A DNA stretch of 64,000 nt from Bacteroides sp. Its GTDB lineage: Bacteria > Bacteroidota > Bacteroidia > Bacteroidales > Muribaculaceae. Shown in pieces: positions 43,749 through 54,076 of the stretch. The notes under the pieces were generated by a model. The model saw nothing but the letters and a program-made list of their open reading frames with translations. It made no database searches and had not been told where the DNA came from. The stretch spans positions 11,848 through 75,847 of the forward strand of contig JAAVCX010000007.1 in assembly GCA_014802105.1 (NCBI GenBank), written 5' to 3'. A program made the translations under genes and the position numbers. How positions within the stretch are numbered: the stretch's first letter is position 1; every line of letters starts with the position of its first letter.

Positions 43749-44990
43749 ATGAAAAAACTTGCTTTCCTGATAGCCGCGATCATTATGACCGGCAATACAG
43801 CCATAGGTCGTGCCGAGACCTATCAGATGGACTACTCGACACGCTACGACTCTGTGTCGGGCCATGGTTATGATATAGTCGCTACTCCTTCGCGTGGCAG
43901 TGACACTCCCTACTATTACTCTGTGAAAGTGCCCGACGGCAACTATCGGGTTACTCTCGAGCTTGGTGATGACCGTCGGGCAGGTGTGACCACAGTGCGT
44001 GCCGAGTCGAGACGTCTGCTCGTTGAGAACTGTCCTACGCGACGTGGCGAGAAACTGGTCAGGACTTTCACCGTAAATAAGCGTTCACCATATATCTCGG
44101 ATAAGGAGAATGTGAGGCTCAAGAAGCGGGAGGTGGGCAAGCTCGATTGGGACGACCGTCTCACCTTTGAGATCAATGGCTCGGCTCCGGCTCTGCGCAG
44201 TATCACTGTCGAGCCAGCCGACTCAGCTGTCACCACTACCGTCTATCTCTGTGGCAACTCTACCGTAGTGGATCAGGAGTATGAGCCCTGGGCAAGCTGG
44301 GGACAGATGATACCCCGTTTCTTCGACGAGAATGTGGCAGTAGCCAATTATGCCGAGAGCGGAGAGAGTGCAGCCAGTTTCATCGGAGCGCGTCGCCTCA
44401 AAAGAGCCTTGCGCGATGCCCGTCCCGGCGATTGGTTTTTTGTTGAGTTCGGACATAACGACCAAAAACGCAAGGGGGTGGGCGACGGAGCTTTTTACTC
44501 CTATATGACCAACCTCAAGATTTTCCTCGACGAGGTCAGAAAGAAGGGTTGTAACCTGGTGTTTGTCACTCCTACGCGTCGACGGGTCTTCGATGCCTAT
44601 GGTTCTACAGTCAATACCCATGAGGATTATCCCGAGGCCATGAGATTTATAGCCTCTCGCGAGGGAGTGCCGGTGATTGAGCTCAACGAGATGACGGCCG
44701 ATCTCTACGAGGCCCTTGGCCCCGACCGTTCACGCAAAGCTTTCGTGCATTATCCGGCCGGCAGTTTCCCCGGCCAGGATACAGCTCTCGAGGACAATAC
44801 CCACTTCAATCCCTATGGTGCCTATCAGGTGGCCAAATGTGTTATCAGCGGTATGCGCGAAGCGGCTCCCGCTCTTTATCTCCATGTCAGAGATTTTGAC
44901 GGTTACGATCCTTCGCGTCCTGATGTCCCCGAGGCTTTCATCTGGGCCCCCGCTCCTCTGAGCGAAGTCGCAAAGCCCGACGGTAATTGA
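43749..44990 (+). CDS. SGNH-hydrolase, rhamnogalacturonan acetylesterase-like (CE12)
   Basis: 413 residues with signal peptide (to about residue 22). An N-terminal beta-sandwich of about 140 residues precedes the SGNH esterase domain. Catalytic blocks: LCGNSTVVDQ (Ser of block I), NYAESGESA (Gly block), FVEFGHNDQK (Asn block) and EDNTHFNPYGA (Asp/His block). This order fits CE12 enzymes that remove acetyl groups from pectin or xylan. The GH115 next door favours acetylated xylan or arabinoglucuronoxylan; pectin is equally allowed by family. Confidence 0.85.
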   Translation: MKKLAFLIAAIIMTGNTAIGRAETYQMDYSTRYDSVSGHGYDIVATPSRGSDTPYYYSVKVPDGNYRVTLELGDDRRAGVTTVRAESRRLLVENCPTRRGEKLVRTFTVNKRSPYISDKENVRLKKREVGKLDWDDRLTFEINGSAPALRSITVEPADSAVTTTVYLCGNSTVVDQEYEPWASWGQMIPRFFDENVAVANYAESGESAASFIGARRLKRALRDARPGDWFFVEFGHNDQKRKGVGDGAFYSYMTNLKIFLDEVRKKGCNLVFVTPTRRRVFDAYGSTVNTHEDYPEAMRFIASREGVPVIELNEMTADLYEALGPDRSRKAFVHYPAGSFPGQDTALEDNTHFNPYGAYQVAKCVISGMREAAPALYLHVRDFDGYDPSRPDVPEAFIWAPAPLSEVAKPDGN

Positions 44991-45014
44991 TTTCTGTAAG
45001 CTTGTCAGGCCTCT

Positions 45015-47591
45015 ATGAAGTCGCTTCGTCTTTTTGCCGTATTGCTGACCCTTGTAGGGGGCACATTGTTATCCCGGGCCGATGAGCGGCTGACACTCTG
45101 GAGTCAGCGGCAGCCGCTCACTTATTCGTTACCCGAGGTGACAGAGATGCAGCGCGACCGTCATGGTGTAAATCCGGCTGTCATCTCTCTGGCCGAGAGC
45201 ATGATGGTCGATGATATAACGAGGGTCAGCTCGCACAGGCCTCAGAGGGTGAGTCCCGGCGAGGCTGTCGTCAGGGTGATCGATCTCGCGTCGGCCGATA
45301 GTCTCACGCTCAGACTGCTTGAAGCAGCAGGTTTAGATATTACCGGCCTGGCGGGACGACGTGACGGTTTTTCACTCGTCGTCAACGATGGTCGGCTGTT
45401 GGCTGTAGGGGCTGATCACCGGGGCACGGCCTATGCTTTGCTGGAACTTTCACGTCTGGCCGGTGTTTCACCATGGGAGTGGTGGAATGACTCCCATCCG
45501 TTTGCACGGGAGTCATTGTCTCTTGCAGGCGATTTCAATGTCACTCGTTCTCCGGGTGTGGAATATCGCGGAGTCTTTCTCAATGATGAGGACTGGAGTC
45601 TGCGCCCCTGGAGCAATCTCACTCATGAACCGGGCCTGCCTCAAGGCACGATTGGCCCTAAGACCTATCTCGAAGTTTTCAAACTGCTGTTGCGCCTCAG
45701 GGCCAATACTCTCTGGCCCGCTATGCACGAGGGTACCGTGGCGTTCTTTAATGTCGATGGTCTCGGAGCACTCGCCGACTCGTGTGGTATAACCCTTGGT
45801 TCGTCCCATTGTGAACCGCTTTTGCGCAATAATGTTGGCGAGTGGGACTCGGCCCGTCGCGGACGTTATAATTTCATCACTAACCGTCAGGCGGTGCTCG
45901 ACTATTGGGGCGAGCGGCTCCATCAGATAGGAAGTGGCGACAATCTGCTCACTCTCGGTATGCGGGGTATTCATGACGGAAGCATGGAGGGTGTAAAGAC
46001 TATGGCTGAGAAACAGGCGGCCCTTCAGGATGTCATAGAGGCTCAACGTCAACTGATCAGCGAGTGTACCGGGCGCGAGGTCTCCTCCATGCCTCAGGTC
46101 TTTATTCCTTATAAAGAAGTGCTTGACATCATGGATCGTGGCCTTGAAGTGCCCGACGACGTGACTCTGATATGGTGTGACGACAATTATGGTCATCTCA
46201 CCCGTCTGAGCGACTCAATACAGCAGACCCGTAGCGGAGGAGCGGGTGTCTACTATCATCTGAGCTACTGGGGGCGCCCCCACGACTATCTGTGGCTCGG
46301 CACCACTCAACCGGGTCTCATTTATCATGAACTGTCTACGGCATGGCTCAATAATGCCAGGCGTGTATGGATAGTCAATATCCATGATCCCAAGACCTCC
46401 TCCTATGGGCTTGAGCTTTTCCTCGACATGGCCTGGGGGCCTGACTCTGTGGCTGGAATTGGCCCCGAAGCTCATCTGGGGCATTGGCTTGAAAGGGAGT
46501 ATGGACGGAGGGCCGGGGAGCGGTTGCTTCCGGCTATGAAGGAATTTTATCGTCTCACCAATATCCGTCGTCCCGAACACATGGGGTGGAGTCAGGTAGA
46601 GTTGTCAGATCGCCGCGCCTATCCGCGGGGCAGATCCCATGTGGGTGATACTGAGTTTAGTTTCAGTGAGTTTGGCGGAGAGGCCCAACGCTATCTCAGC
46701 GACTATGCGCGGGTGGCGTCGGTCGTCAGGGAAATCGCCCGTGATGTGCCCCTCGAACGGTTTGATTCATATTTTGCTCAGATACTCTATCCGGTGCTCT
46801 CGGCCGAGGCTATGGCCCGTAAGATGCTGCTTTCTCAGCTCGCCCGTTCCTATGCTATGGGGCAGGGGAACGATTTTGCACGACGGGATTCTCTCATGAA
46901 CCTTGCCGGAGCTGCGGCTATGAATGCCTATCGTGATATAGTGGCTCTGACAAAATTCTATAACGACTCGCTCGCTTCGGGTAAGTGGCGCCATCTCATG
47001 AGGATGAATCCACGTGATCTCTATGTTTTCAATCCTCCTTGGCTTCCGACTCTACCCGATGTTTCTGACAGTGAGCTTCCGCTTGACTCTCTTGGTGGCA
47101 ACGGTGTACTTCTTCCCGACGGGTGGGCTGCCTGTGATGCCGCCGACTACACTCAGGCATCTTTTACTCCGGCACCTGTCGGTCTGCTCGGTCACTCCAT
47201 GAGGGCGGTTCCTCTGCCGCGGGGAGAGACATTGACCTATAACCTTGCGCTTGACCATTCAGGCGAGGCTAAGTTGATTACCGCTCTTATTCCAACCCAA
47301 CCGGCGATCGACAGCCCTCTGCGCGTCGAGATCAGTGTAGATGGAGACACCCCTTGTGTCGTCGACTTCCGTGAGAAGGGTCGCACTGACCGATGGAAGG
47401 AAAATGTGCTCCGCAATCAGGTAAGGCTCATTACCAACCATCACCTTGGGCCGACACGCGCAGTCACTCCTGAAGGGATCCCTCTGCACACAGTCACAGT
47501 CAAGGCTCTCGACGACCGTGTTGTGCTCGATCAGCTCATGCTCGACTCGTCTCCTCGCCGTTCTCACTATATTATCCCCACTTTTCAGTAG
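45015..47591 (+). CDS. Glycoside hydrolase family 115 alpha-glucuronidase
   Basis: 858 residues with signal peptide (ends near SRA, residue 22). Family-typical sequence: ALLELSRLAGVSPWEWWND, YRGVFLNDEDWSLRPW, LRANTLWPAMHEGT, GITLGSSHCEPLLRNN, and VTLIWCDDNYGHLTRL, with the conserved Glu/Asp residues of the active site. GH115 removes 4-O-methyl-glucuronic acid from xylan side chains. The C-terminal 150 residues form the usual extra beta-domain. 24 nt after the CE12 gene, so both probably act together on an acetylated glucuronoxylan. Confidence 0.9.
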   Translation: MKSLRLFAVLLTLVGGTLLSRADERLTLWSQRQPLTYSLPEVTEMQRDRHGVNPAVISLAESMMVDDITRVSSHRPQRVSPGEAVVRVIDLASADSLTLRLLEAAGLDITGLAGRRDGFSLVVNDGRLLAVGADHRGTAYALLELSRLAGVSPWEWWNDSHPFARESLSLAGDFNVTRSPGVEYRGVFLNDEDWSLRPWSNLTHEPGLPQGTIGPKTYLEVFKLLLRLRANTLWPAMHEGTVAFFNVDGLGALADSCGITLGSSHCEPLLRNNVGEWDSARRGRYNFITNRQAVLDYWGERLHQIGSGDNLLTLGMRGIHDGSMEGVKTMAEKQAALQDVIEAQRQLISECTGREVSSMPQVFIPYKEVLDIMDRGLEVPDDVTLIWCDDNYGHLTRLSDSIQQTRSGGAGVYYHLSYWGRPHDYLWLGTTQPGLIYHELSTAWLNNARRVWIVNIHDPKTSSYGLELFLDMAWGPDSVAGIGPEAHLGHWLEREYGRRAGERLLPAMKEFYRLTNIRRPEHMGWSQVELSDRRAYPRGRSHVGDTEFSFSEFGGEAQRYLSDYARVASVVREIARDVPLERFDSYFAQILYPVLSAEAMARKMLLSQLARSYAMGQGNDFARRDSLMNLAGAAAMNAYRDIVALTKFYNDSLASGKWRHLMRMNPRDLYVFNPPWLPTLPDVSDSELPLDSLGGNGVLLPDGWAACDAADYTQASFTPAPVGLLGHSMRAVPLPRGETLTYNLALDHSGEAKLITALIPTQPAIDSPLRVEISVDGDTPCVVDFREKGRTDRWKENVLRNQVRLITNHHLGPTRAVTPEGIPLHTVTVKALDDRVVLDQLMLDSSPRRSHYIIPTFQ

Positions 47592-47616
47592 TATTTTATT
47601 TTCAGCTACGTAACTT

Positions 47617-50097
47617 ATGTCTCAGCTCTATGCCGAAGTGCTCCTGCCGGTACCTATCCCCGGCACATTTACTTACAGCATCCCCACGGAAATGGTCGGT
47701 GCGCTGAGCGTCGGTCATAGGGTGATAGTGCCCTTCGGTCGCCGTAAATCCTATACAGGCATAGTCACGGCTATCTCACCTGTCGCGCCCAAAGATTTTG
47801 AGGTCAAGAAAATAGCTACTCTCATCGATACCGAGCCGATAGTGCATTATCCTCAGGTGAAATTCTGGCACTGGATAGCCGACTATTATCTTTGTACCCC
47901 CGGCGAGGTCTACAAGGCGGCTGTGCCTGCCGGACTCAAGATCGAGAGCGAGACCTTCGTGTCGGCGGCAGTAGGATGGGAAGAGGATCCCGACGACCGT
48001 CTGTCCCCGCGCGAGCTCGCAATCCTGGAGACGCTCTATGCTTCAGGCGAGAAACGCATGTCGCTTGACACTCTTGGACGCAAAAGCGGGATGACCACGG
48101 TCGGGCCGGCCGTTAATTCGCTTCTCAGACGCGGTGCCGTAGTCATAGCTGAAAACCTTGTCGAGAGATACCATTCGCGTAAGGAGACATACGTGCGTCT
48201 CTCTGTCGCGCGTGGTGATGACGAGGCTCTGCATAGTGCGTTTGACTCGGTCAGAAAAGGCAGTCTTCAGGAGCGTGCCTTGCTGGCTCTGATAGATCTG
48301 TCGGGTTTTATGCGTCGTGACAAGCCGGAGCTTGAAGAGGTGACCCGTGCCTCCTTGATGGACAGGGCCGGAATCACTTCGGCTATAGTGACTGCTCTTG
48401 CCAAGAAGGGCCTTGTCGAGATCTATACACGCAAGGTGAGCCGTTTTGACTTCTCAGGCCGTGTGGCAGGTCAGCTGCCGGTACTCACCCCGGCACAGTC
48501 GGCCGCTCTCGACTTGATCCATAAGTCATGGTTTGAAAAGGATATTACTTTGCTCCATGGCGTCACTTCGAGCGGGAAGACCGAGCTCTACATTCATCTT
48601 ATCGACTATGTGTTACGCGAGGGACGTCAGGTGCTTTATCTGGTGCCTGAGATTGCGCTCACTACCCAGCTCACGTCGCGCCTCCAGGCTGTCTTCGGAG
48701 ACAAGGTATTGATCTATCACTCAAAATTCTCCGACAACGAGCGAGTGGAATTGTGGCAACGTATGCTCGACGATAACTCCCCGAGAGTTGTCATAGGTGC
48801 CCGCTCGTCAGTATTTCTGCCCTTTGGCTCGCTCGGCCTGGTGATAGTCGACGAGGAGCATGAGCCTGCCTATAAGCAGCAGGATCCAGCTCCGCGCTAC
48901 AATGCACGCGATGCTGCGATAGTGCTCGCGAGGATGCACGGTGCCAAGACGCTGCTCGGCAGTGCCACACCCTCGATCGAGACCTACTGGAAGGCTTGCT
49001 CCGGACGGTACGGGCTGGTGGAACTCTCAGAGCGTTACGAGGGTGTGAGCCTTCCCGAAATGCAACTTGTCGACATGACCGCCGCGCGTCGTAAGGGTGA
49101 AGTCAAGGGTATTTTCTCCAAAGATCTTAAAGAGGAGGTCAGCCGGGCTGTCAGTGACGGAGAGCAGGCTATACTCTTTCTTAACCGTCGCGGCTATGCT
49201 CCTGTAGCACGTTGCAGTATGTGTGGCTACGTGCCTAAGTGTGACCATTGTGACGTCTCCCTGACCTATCATCGGCGCATTGATAAATTGCTGTGTCACT
49301 ATTGCGGCACCCCCTATGCGGTGCCTGAAGTGTGTCCCGCCTGTAAGGAGCCGGCTATCGAGGTGCTTGGTTATGGCACGGAGCGTATCGAGGAGGAGGT
49401 TGACGAGACTTTCCCGGGAGTGACAATTGCCCGTATGGATCTCGACACCACTCGCAATAAGGATGGCTATGAGAATATCATCAGGGACTTTTCAAAGGGT
49501 AAGGCAAGTATATTGGTCGGCACTCAGATGGTTACCAAGGGTCTCGATTTCGGTAACGTGAGTGTGGTCGGAGTGGTAAATGCTGACGCAATCATTAATT
49601 TCCCCGATTTCCGCTCGGCCGAGCGGGCTTTCAATATGCTCGAACAAGTGGCCGGCCGAGCCGGGCGCAAGAGCGGTAACGGTAAGGTTACAGTCCAGAC
49701 CTATTCGCCTGCTCATCCCATCTTTAGCTTTTTGCTTGCCCACGACTACAAGGGCTTCTATAATTTTGAGCTCGAGGAGCGGCGCAAATATATCTACCCT
49801 CCGTTTTCGCGTGTGATATATATATATGTGAAACATCGCGATCAGGTAGCTGTCGGCACTATGGCCACAGAGCTTGCCACACGTCTACGCGAATTGCTCG
49901 GCAATCGTGTCACAGGGCCCGAAGAACCCACCGTGGGTCGTATTCAGATGATGTATATACGGCGCATCATGCTTAAGATCGAGACCAATGCCTCGCTTGT
50001 CAAGGTTAAGGAACTGTTGCAGCGTGTGAGGATAGATATGATCAATGCGGGGCGTCTCTCGGGGGCTACTGTCTATTATGATGTCGACCCTGTGTGA
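47617..50097 (+). CDS. priA: Primosomal replication protein N' (PriA helicase)
   Basis: 826 residues. N-terminal 3'-DNA-binding domain (VLLPVPIPGTFTYSIP), winged helix, then helicase motifs: Walker A GVTSSGKTELY (about residue 315), DEEHEPAYKQQD, GSATPSIE, and two zinc sites (CSMCGYVPKCDHC, CHYCG, CPAC around residues 530-575), then GTQMVTKGLDF. Restarts stalled replication forks. The 3' end overlaps the convergent VanZ-like gene by 22 nt. Confidence 0.95.
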   Translation: MSQLYAEVLLPVPIPGTFTYSIPTEMVGALSVGHRVIVPFGRRKSYTGIVTAISPVAPKDFEVKKIATLIDTEPIVHYPQVKFWHWIADYYLCTPGEVYKAAVPAGLKIESETFVSAAVGWEEDPDDRLSPRELAILETLYASGEKRMSLDTLGRKSGMTTVGPAVNSLLRRGAVVIAENLVERYHSRKETYVRLSVARGDDEALHSAFDSVRKGSLQERALLALIDLSGFMRRDKPELEEVTRASLMDRAGITSAIVTALAKKGLVEIYTRKVSRFDFSGRVAGQLPVLTPAQSAALDLIHKSWFEKDITLLHGVTSSGKTELYIHLIDYVLREGRQVLYLVPEIALTTQLTSRLQAVFGDKVLIYHSKFSDNERVELWQRMLDDNSPRVVIGARSSVFLPFGSLGLVIVDEEHEPAYKQQDPAPRYNARDAAIVLARMHGAKTLLGSATPSIETYWKACSGRYGLVELSERYEGVSLPEMQLVDMTAARRKGEVKGIFSKDLKEEVSRAVSDGEQAILFLNRRGYAPVARCSMCGYVPKCDHCDVSLTYHRRIDKLLCHYCGTPYAVPEVCPACKEPAIEVLGYGTERIEEEVDETFPGVTIARMDLDTTRNKDGYENIIRDFSKGKASILVGTQMVTKGLDFGNVSVVGVVNADAIINFPDFRSAERAFNMLEQVAGRAGRKSGNGKVTVQTYSPAHPIFSFLLAHDYKGFYNFELEERRKYIYPPFSRVIYIYVKHRDQVAVGTMATELATRLRELLGNRVTGPEEPTVGRIQMMYIRRIMLKIETNASLVKVKELLQRVRIDMINAGRLSGATVYYDVDPV

Positions 50098-50477
50098 CGC
50101 AACCACCCGAGTCTGTCGCACACCGGCACTGCCAGAAAAGCACCGAGAGCATTGGCTGCGGCATCGAGCGGATCGTTGCCTGTGCGCCCCAGTTCCATAT
50201 AGTTCTGCAACAGCTCTATCACTCCTCCCGTGATTGCCGAGGCTAAGGCAATAATAAGTGCCGTTTTCAAGCCGACGGCCCTGTCATAACGCCACCGGTC
50301 ATAGATGAACGATCCTGTCAGGGTGCCGAACATAATGAAGTGTACCACTTTATCAGCACCCGGAAATAACTCAGGTTGCTCCTCTCCTAAGGGCTGAGGT
50401 GCAAGTGTGAGGTAGAGTATGAGTGCCAATACAAGTATCCAAGGCAGGTTAGCCGGCATCCATTTCAGTTTCAACAT
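50076..50477 (-). CDS. VanZ-like family membrane protein
   Basis: 133 residues with four predicted helices. LPWILVLALILYLTLAPQPL, GADKVVHFIMFGTLTG and GGVIELLQNYMELGRTGNDPLDAAANALGA contain the family's short motifs (D-K-x-x-H and E-x-x-Q, R-x-x-D-x-x-D-x-x-x-N). Family members include VanZ, linked to teicoplanin resistance, but most are of unknown housekeeping role. Convergent with priA. Confidence 0.82.
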   Translation of the reverse strand: MLKLKWMPANLPWILVLALILYLTLAPQPLGEEQPELFPGADKVVHFIMFGTLTGSFIYDRWRYDRAVGLKTALIIALASAITGGVIELLQNYMELGRTGNDPLDAAANALGAFLAVPVCDRLGWLRHTGSTS

Positions 50478-50555
50478 TGTCGGTCAGTGTTTATATTCGA
50501 GACTTACGAGACTTGTAAGAGTTCCACGAAAGGAAGTGAGTCGGGAGTATCGAGA

Positions 50556-50636
50556 AGGGACATGGCGTGACATGTCGGTCTATTTTGGCTATGGTGTTAT
50601 CGTCATTGCCTTACTGACATCTCACGCCATGTCCCT
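50556..50636. repeat. Long imperfect palindrome
   Basis: AGGGACATGGCGTGACATGTC (50556-50576) and GACATCTCACGCCATGTCCCT (50616-50636) pair at 20 of 21 positions around a 39-nt interior. No T run. It sits between the VanZ-like gene and the DUF3332 gene, both on the minus strand. Could be a dispersed palindrome or an RNA processing site. Confidence 0.6.
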
Positions 50637-50682
50637 GCTTGAGGCATAGCGCCAGTGGTTTAGTCCTGTATATTCTTTTTAC

Positions 50683-51228
50683 TTATCTGGCGGCCCAGAG
50701 GGTTGCGTCGGCTGCAGCACGATAGGCCAGCAGGCCCTCGTCGGTCAGGTCGACTTTGGTCATTTTACCGTCGGCACCGGGGAGCATCACATGAGTATCG
50801 TCCACGTATGTCATGAACTCAATCTCTTTGCCGTCGGGCATCACCATTGACCAGGTCTGATCCTCGGAGTCAAAGTTAAGACGTACTACCGAGTTGTCGT
50901 TTTCAGAGGTAATAGTGTAGCCTTTACCGTCACACTCCACAAGGTAGCGTCCGTCCTGGCCGTCGATAATTTTCTTGCCCGAAGCCATGGGGTTGTCTCC
51001 GCTCCAGAACTCGATGGAGTTGATCACCAGTATATCGGCGAGGGCCGAGACTTCATAGACAGGAAGTATCCAGAACGCTATGAATACCAACTCGTTGACC
51101 ACCTTGTTGCCGACAGTGCGGTTCCAGGCAAGGAGTTTGTTTGTGAGGGCGAAACTTCCGATACAGGAGGTGAACATCGGGATCGACATGGCTGCGATGA
51201 GCACCACGGGGATAAGTCTTTTTTTCAT
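50683..51228 (-). CDS. DUF3332 lipoprotein
   Basis: 181 residues. Lipobox MFTSC around residue 22 gives a probable lipoprotein. A membrane-type segment (ELVFIAFWILPVYEVSALADILV, about residues 46-68) follows, then a soluble beta-rich part with YLVECDGKGYTIT. The opening SFALTNKLLAWNRTVGNKVVNELVF is the DUF3332 signature. Function unknown in all members I know. Stands alone between palindrome and lytic transglycosylase gene. Confidence 0.8.
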   Translation of the reverse strand: MKKRLIPVVLIAAMSIPMFTSCIGSFALTNKLLAWNRTVGNKVVNELVFIAFWILPVYEVSALADILVINSIEFWSGDNPMASGKKIIDGQDGRYLVECDGKGYTITSENDNSVVRLNFDSEDQTWSMVMPDGKEIEFMTYVDDTHVMLPGADGKMTKVDLTDEGLLAYRAAADATLWAAR

Positions 51229-51325
51229 TATGCGAGGGGAATAGTTGAAGTTGAACTGATAGGGGTGTGTTGGCTCAAGTTGTAACGCTTACAGCCATTA
51301 GGGATTTTTAGCGGTAAAGCGAGGC

Positions 51326-52717
51326 TCAGGCTTTGACCTTTGACTTGGCATAGTAGTCGTAGACGCGGTTGACATAGTCGTAGGTCTCGCGTCCGCGAGA
51401 ATAGCCAAACTTCACCACTGGGTCACGGAAATATTTCGGATTGCTTTTCCAGAGTATTGCCTTGGCTACGTTGTCGTCCCATTTCTGAGGATCAAGGCCA
51501 TACTTACGGGCCAGAGCTATGGCGTCGAGCACATGGGCAAGCCCTGAGTTATAGGAGGCAATGACAAACTTCTTACGTTCGTCGTCATCAGGCACGTAGG
51601 GTAGCAGAGACCGGTCGAGATCGCGCAGAAGTCTGAGCGAAGTGTCGATGGCTGTCTCTTTGTTCATCACTGTCTTGGCTGTCTGTCCATAACCACGGGC
51701 GGTGCGGGGCATGATCTGCATGAGTCCTCTCGCTCCGGCCCACGACACTGCCGTAGAGTCAAATTTGCTCTCGACATAGGCTTGAGAAGCAAGAAGCTTC
51801 CAATCCCAGTCATACTCTTGGGCAGCCGAGCGGAACAATTCGTCAAATGGCGACACACGGCCTGCCGTGGAGACATAGCCGCTTCCGGGCTCATTCTTGC
51901 TGAGCTCAAAGTAGCGTTTGAGCAGTCGGGCTTGCTGGCCGCGGGTGATGTCGGTATTGATCCAGGCGTTAATGCTGTCGGCGAGCCAGGCTCTGTCGGG
52001 AGCGACTCCCCAGGCTGAGCGTTGCTCGAGACTCAATTGGAGCCCGACATCAAGATCGCTGTAATAGGTCTTGTTAATGTTGGCGATATCGCTGTCGACA
52101 ACCGTGAGGGGTATCTTGCCCTCGCTCACCATCGTGATGAGGTCTTCGGTGATCATGGTGTCACGGCTCACGGGGTGGATGCGTATCCCGCCGCCGAGTT
52201 CGTGGTTGAGGTTGTTCATGCGTGCCTCGTATTTCGACTCAGCTTCCACATACACGTCCCTGCCCACAAGATCGGTCACATCGGTGATGAGCGTGGTCTC
52301 TCCGTTGCGCGGCTGGACAAGTACTTGGGTAGTGATATTCTCAGGGCCACAAGGGATTACCTTCTCGCGATATTCGGCGGTCACAGGCACTTCGTAGGCT
52401 ATCAGGTCGACTTTACCCGAGTCGAGCATCTCTACAGCCCGCTGAAGCGACGGAGCCACGTCGACCTTTAAGATCAGGTCTTTATCGACGGCAAGTGCCG
52501 TCACCAGCTCATAGTCGTAGCCCATCTCCTGACCGCGATAGATGAAGTAGGAGGCCGGGCTGTAAAGCGTGACTACCCGCAGTGTGTCAGGCATAGCGTG
52601 ACTCCCGGTCTCTGAGACAGTCTCGCGGTTGCCGGAGCGTCCACATGAGATGGTGGCTATCGCCGGCAACAAGACCGATAGGGTCAGCAGACCGGTGAGT
52701 CGTCTCAGCATAGCCAT
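51326..52717 (-). CDS. MltF-like membrane-bound lytic transglycosylase
   Basis: 463 residues from the ATG at 52717; the ORF-track start is TTG and overlaps the purM stop. A signal/lipobox (TISC) precedes a periplasmic solute-binding-like domain (about residues 45-265), then an SLT domain with catalytic Glu in QAYVESKFDSTAVSWAGARG and LMQIMPRTA. This two-domain layout matches MltF, which cuts peptidoglycan and is modulated by its binding domain. Follows the AIR synthase gene by 5 nt and is probably co-transcribed. Confidence 0.88.
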   Translation of the reverse strand: MAMLRRLTGLLTLSVLLPAIATISCGRSGNRETVSETGSHAMPDTLRVVTLYSPASYFIYRGQEMGYDYELVTALAVDKDLILKVDVAPSLQRAVEMLDSGKVDLIAYEVPVTAEYREKVIPCGPENITTQVLVQPRNGETTLITDVTDLVGRDVYVEAESKYEARMNNLNHELGGGIRIHPVSRDTMITEDLITMVSEGKIPLTVVDSDIANINKTYYSDLDVGLQLSLEQRSAWGVAPDRAWLADSINAWINTDITRGQQARLLKRYFELSKNEPGSGYVSTAGRVSPFDELFRSAAQEYDWDWKLLASQAYVESKFDSTAVSWAGARGLMQIMPRTARGYGQTAKTVMNKETAIDTSLRLLRDLDRSLLPYVPDDDERKKFVIASYNSGLAHVLDAIALARKYGLDPQKWDDNVAKAILWKSNPKYFRDPVVKFGYSRGRETYDYVNRVYDYYAKSKVKA

Positions 52718-52722
52718 GACGA

Positions 52723-53889
52723 TCAATATTCAAATACCCCCTCGGAGGTAGTGATGGTAAGTTTATTGGCGGGAGCGTCCTCTACGCGGCCTACTATGCG
52801 CGAGTCGATGCCAAACGATGAGGCTATATCCATTACCTCCTGAGCGTGGTCGGGCGACACGTAGATCTCCATGCGGTGACCCATGTTGAACACCTTATAC
52901 ATCTCGGCCCAGGGAGTACCGCTCTCGCGACGTATCAGGTCAAACAGCGGGGGAACGGGGAAGAGATTGTCTTTGATCACGTGCTTACCCTCGACAAAGT
53001 GCATCACTTTGGTCTGGGCGCCGCCGGTGCAATGGATCATACCGTCGATGGCAGGACGCATCTCGGAGAGAAGTTTCTTGATGACGGGCGCATAGGTGCG
53101 GGTGGGTGAGAGCACGAGCTGTCCGGCTGTCAGGGGTGAACCCTCTACGGGACTGTCGAGACGGCAGGAGCCTGAGTAGACCAGGTCTTCAGGCACGGCC
53201 GCGTCGAAGGTCTCGGGATATTTCTCGGCGAGATATTTGGCAAACACATCATGACGGGCCGAGGTGAGACCGTTGCTGCCCATGCCGCCGTTATAACGGT
53301 CTTCGTAGGTAGCCTGGCCGAAAGAGGCGAGTCCGACGATCACATCGCCGGCTTTGATATTGGCATTGTTGATCACGTCGGCTCTGCGCATGCGGCAGGT
53401 CACTGTCGAGTCGACTATGATTGTGCGCACCAGGTCGCCTACATCGGCAGTCTCGCCACCGGTTGAGTAGATGCCTACACCCATGTCGCGAAGGCGCTGG
53501 AGCAGTTCCTCGGTGCCGTTGATGATGGCCGAGATCACTTCGCCGGGGATGAGGTTCTTGTTACGTCCGATTGTCGACGACACCAGGATATTGTCGGTGG
53601 CACCTATGCAGAGGAGGTCGTCGGTGTTCATCACCAGAGCATCCTGAGCGATGCCTCGCCACACGCTCAGATCGCCTGTCTCGCGCCAATAGGCGTAGGC
53701 GAGCGATGATTTGGTACCTGCGCCGTCGGCGTGCATGATGTTACACCACTCGGGGTCTCCGCCCAGAATATCGGGGATGATTTTGCAGAATGCCTTGGGA
53801 AAAATGCCTTTATCGACATTTTTTATAGCGGCGTGGACATCTTCTTTGGAAGCCGAGACACCACGCAGATTGTAACGCTGATCGCTCAT
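52723..53889 (-). CDS. purM: Phosphoribosylformylglycinamidine cyclo-ligase (AIR synthase)
   Basis: 388 residues, the longer Bacteroidetes type of PurM. It closes the imidazole ring of AIR with ATP in purine synthesis. Visible family sequences: HADGAGTKSSLAY, MNTDDLLCIGA, STGGETADVGDLV, GLASFGQATYEDRYNGGMGSNGLT-type loop and MIHCTGGAQTKV. Start supported by the promoter just upstream. First gene of a pair with the MltF-like enzyme. Confidence 0.9.
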   Translation of the reverse strand: MSDQRYNLRGVSASKEDVHAAIKNVDKGIFPKAFCKIIPDILGGDPEWCNIMHADGAGTKSSLAYAYWRETGDLSVWRGIAQDALVMNTDDLLCIGATDNILVSSTIGRNKNLIPGEVISAIINGTEELLQRLRDMGVGIYSTGGETADVGDLVRTIIVDSTVTCRMRRADVINNANIKAGDVIVGLASFGQATYEDRYNGGMGSNGLTSARHDVFAKYLAEKYPETFDAAVPEDLVYSGSCRLDSPVEGSPLTAGQLVLSPTRTYAPVIKKLLSEMRPAIDGMIHCTGGAQTKVMHFVEGKHVIKDNLFPVPPLFDLIRRESGTPWAEMYKVFNMGHRMEIYVSPDHAQEVMDIASSFGIDSRIVGRVEDAPANKLTITTSEGVFEY

Positions 53890-53947
53890 ATTTAGTGATT
53901 TAAAAGAGGTCGCTCTCAGAGAGGCCCACTGTGTTGAAACTTTACCG

Positions 53948-53979
53948 CAAAGTTATAAAAAAATGCCTGATAAGACAAG
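53948..53979 (-). promoter_or_regulatory. Promoter of purM
   Basis: Minus strand CTTG (53976-53979), 20 nt, TAACTTTG (53948-53955). The ATG at 53889 is 59 nt downstream. The 187-nt gap to the next gene holds nothing else I can identify. Confidence 0.55.
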
Positions 53980-54076
53980 TCTCCGCGCTAAATCATCGGT
54001 CATCTCAGCTGAGGCTTTCCGTGACTCATTCCGTGACTTCAGGGGAGATGGACTCTATGGCCGGCTGATTGTCTTG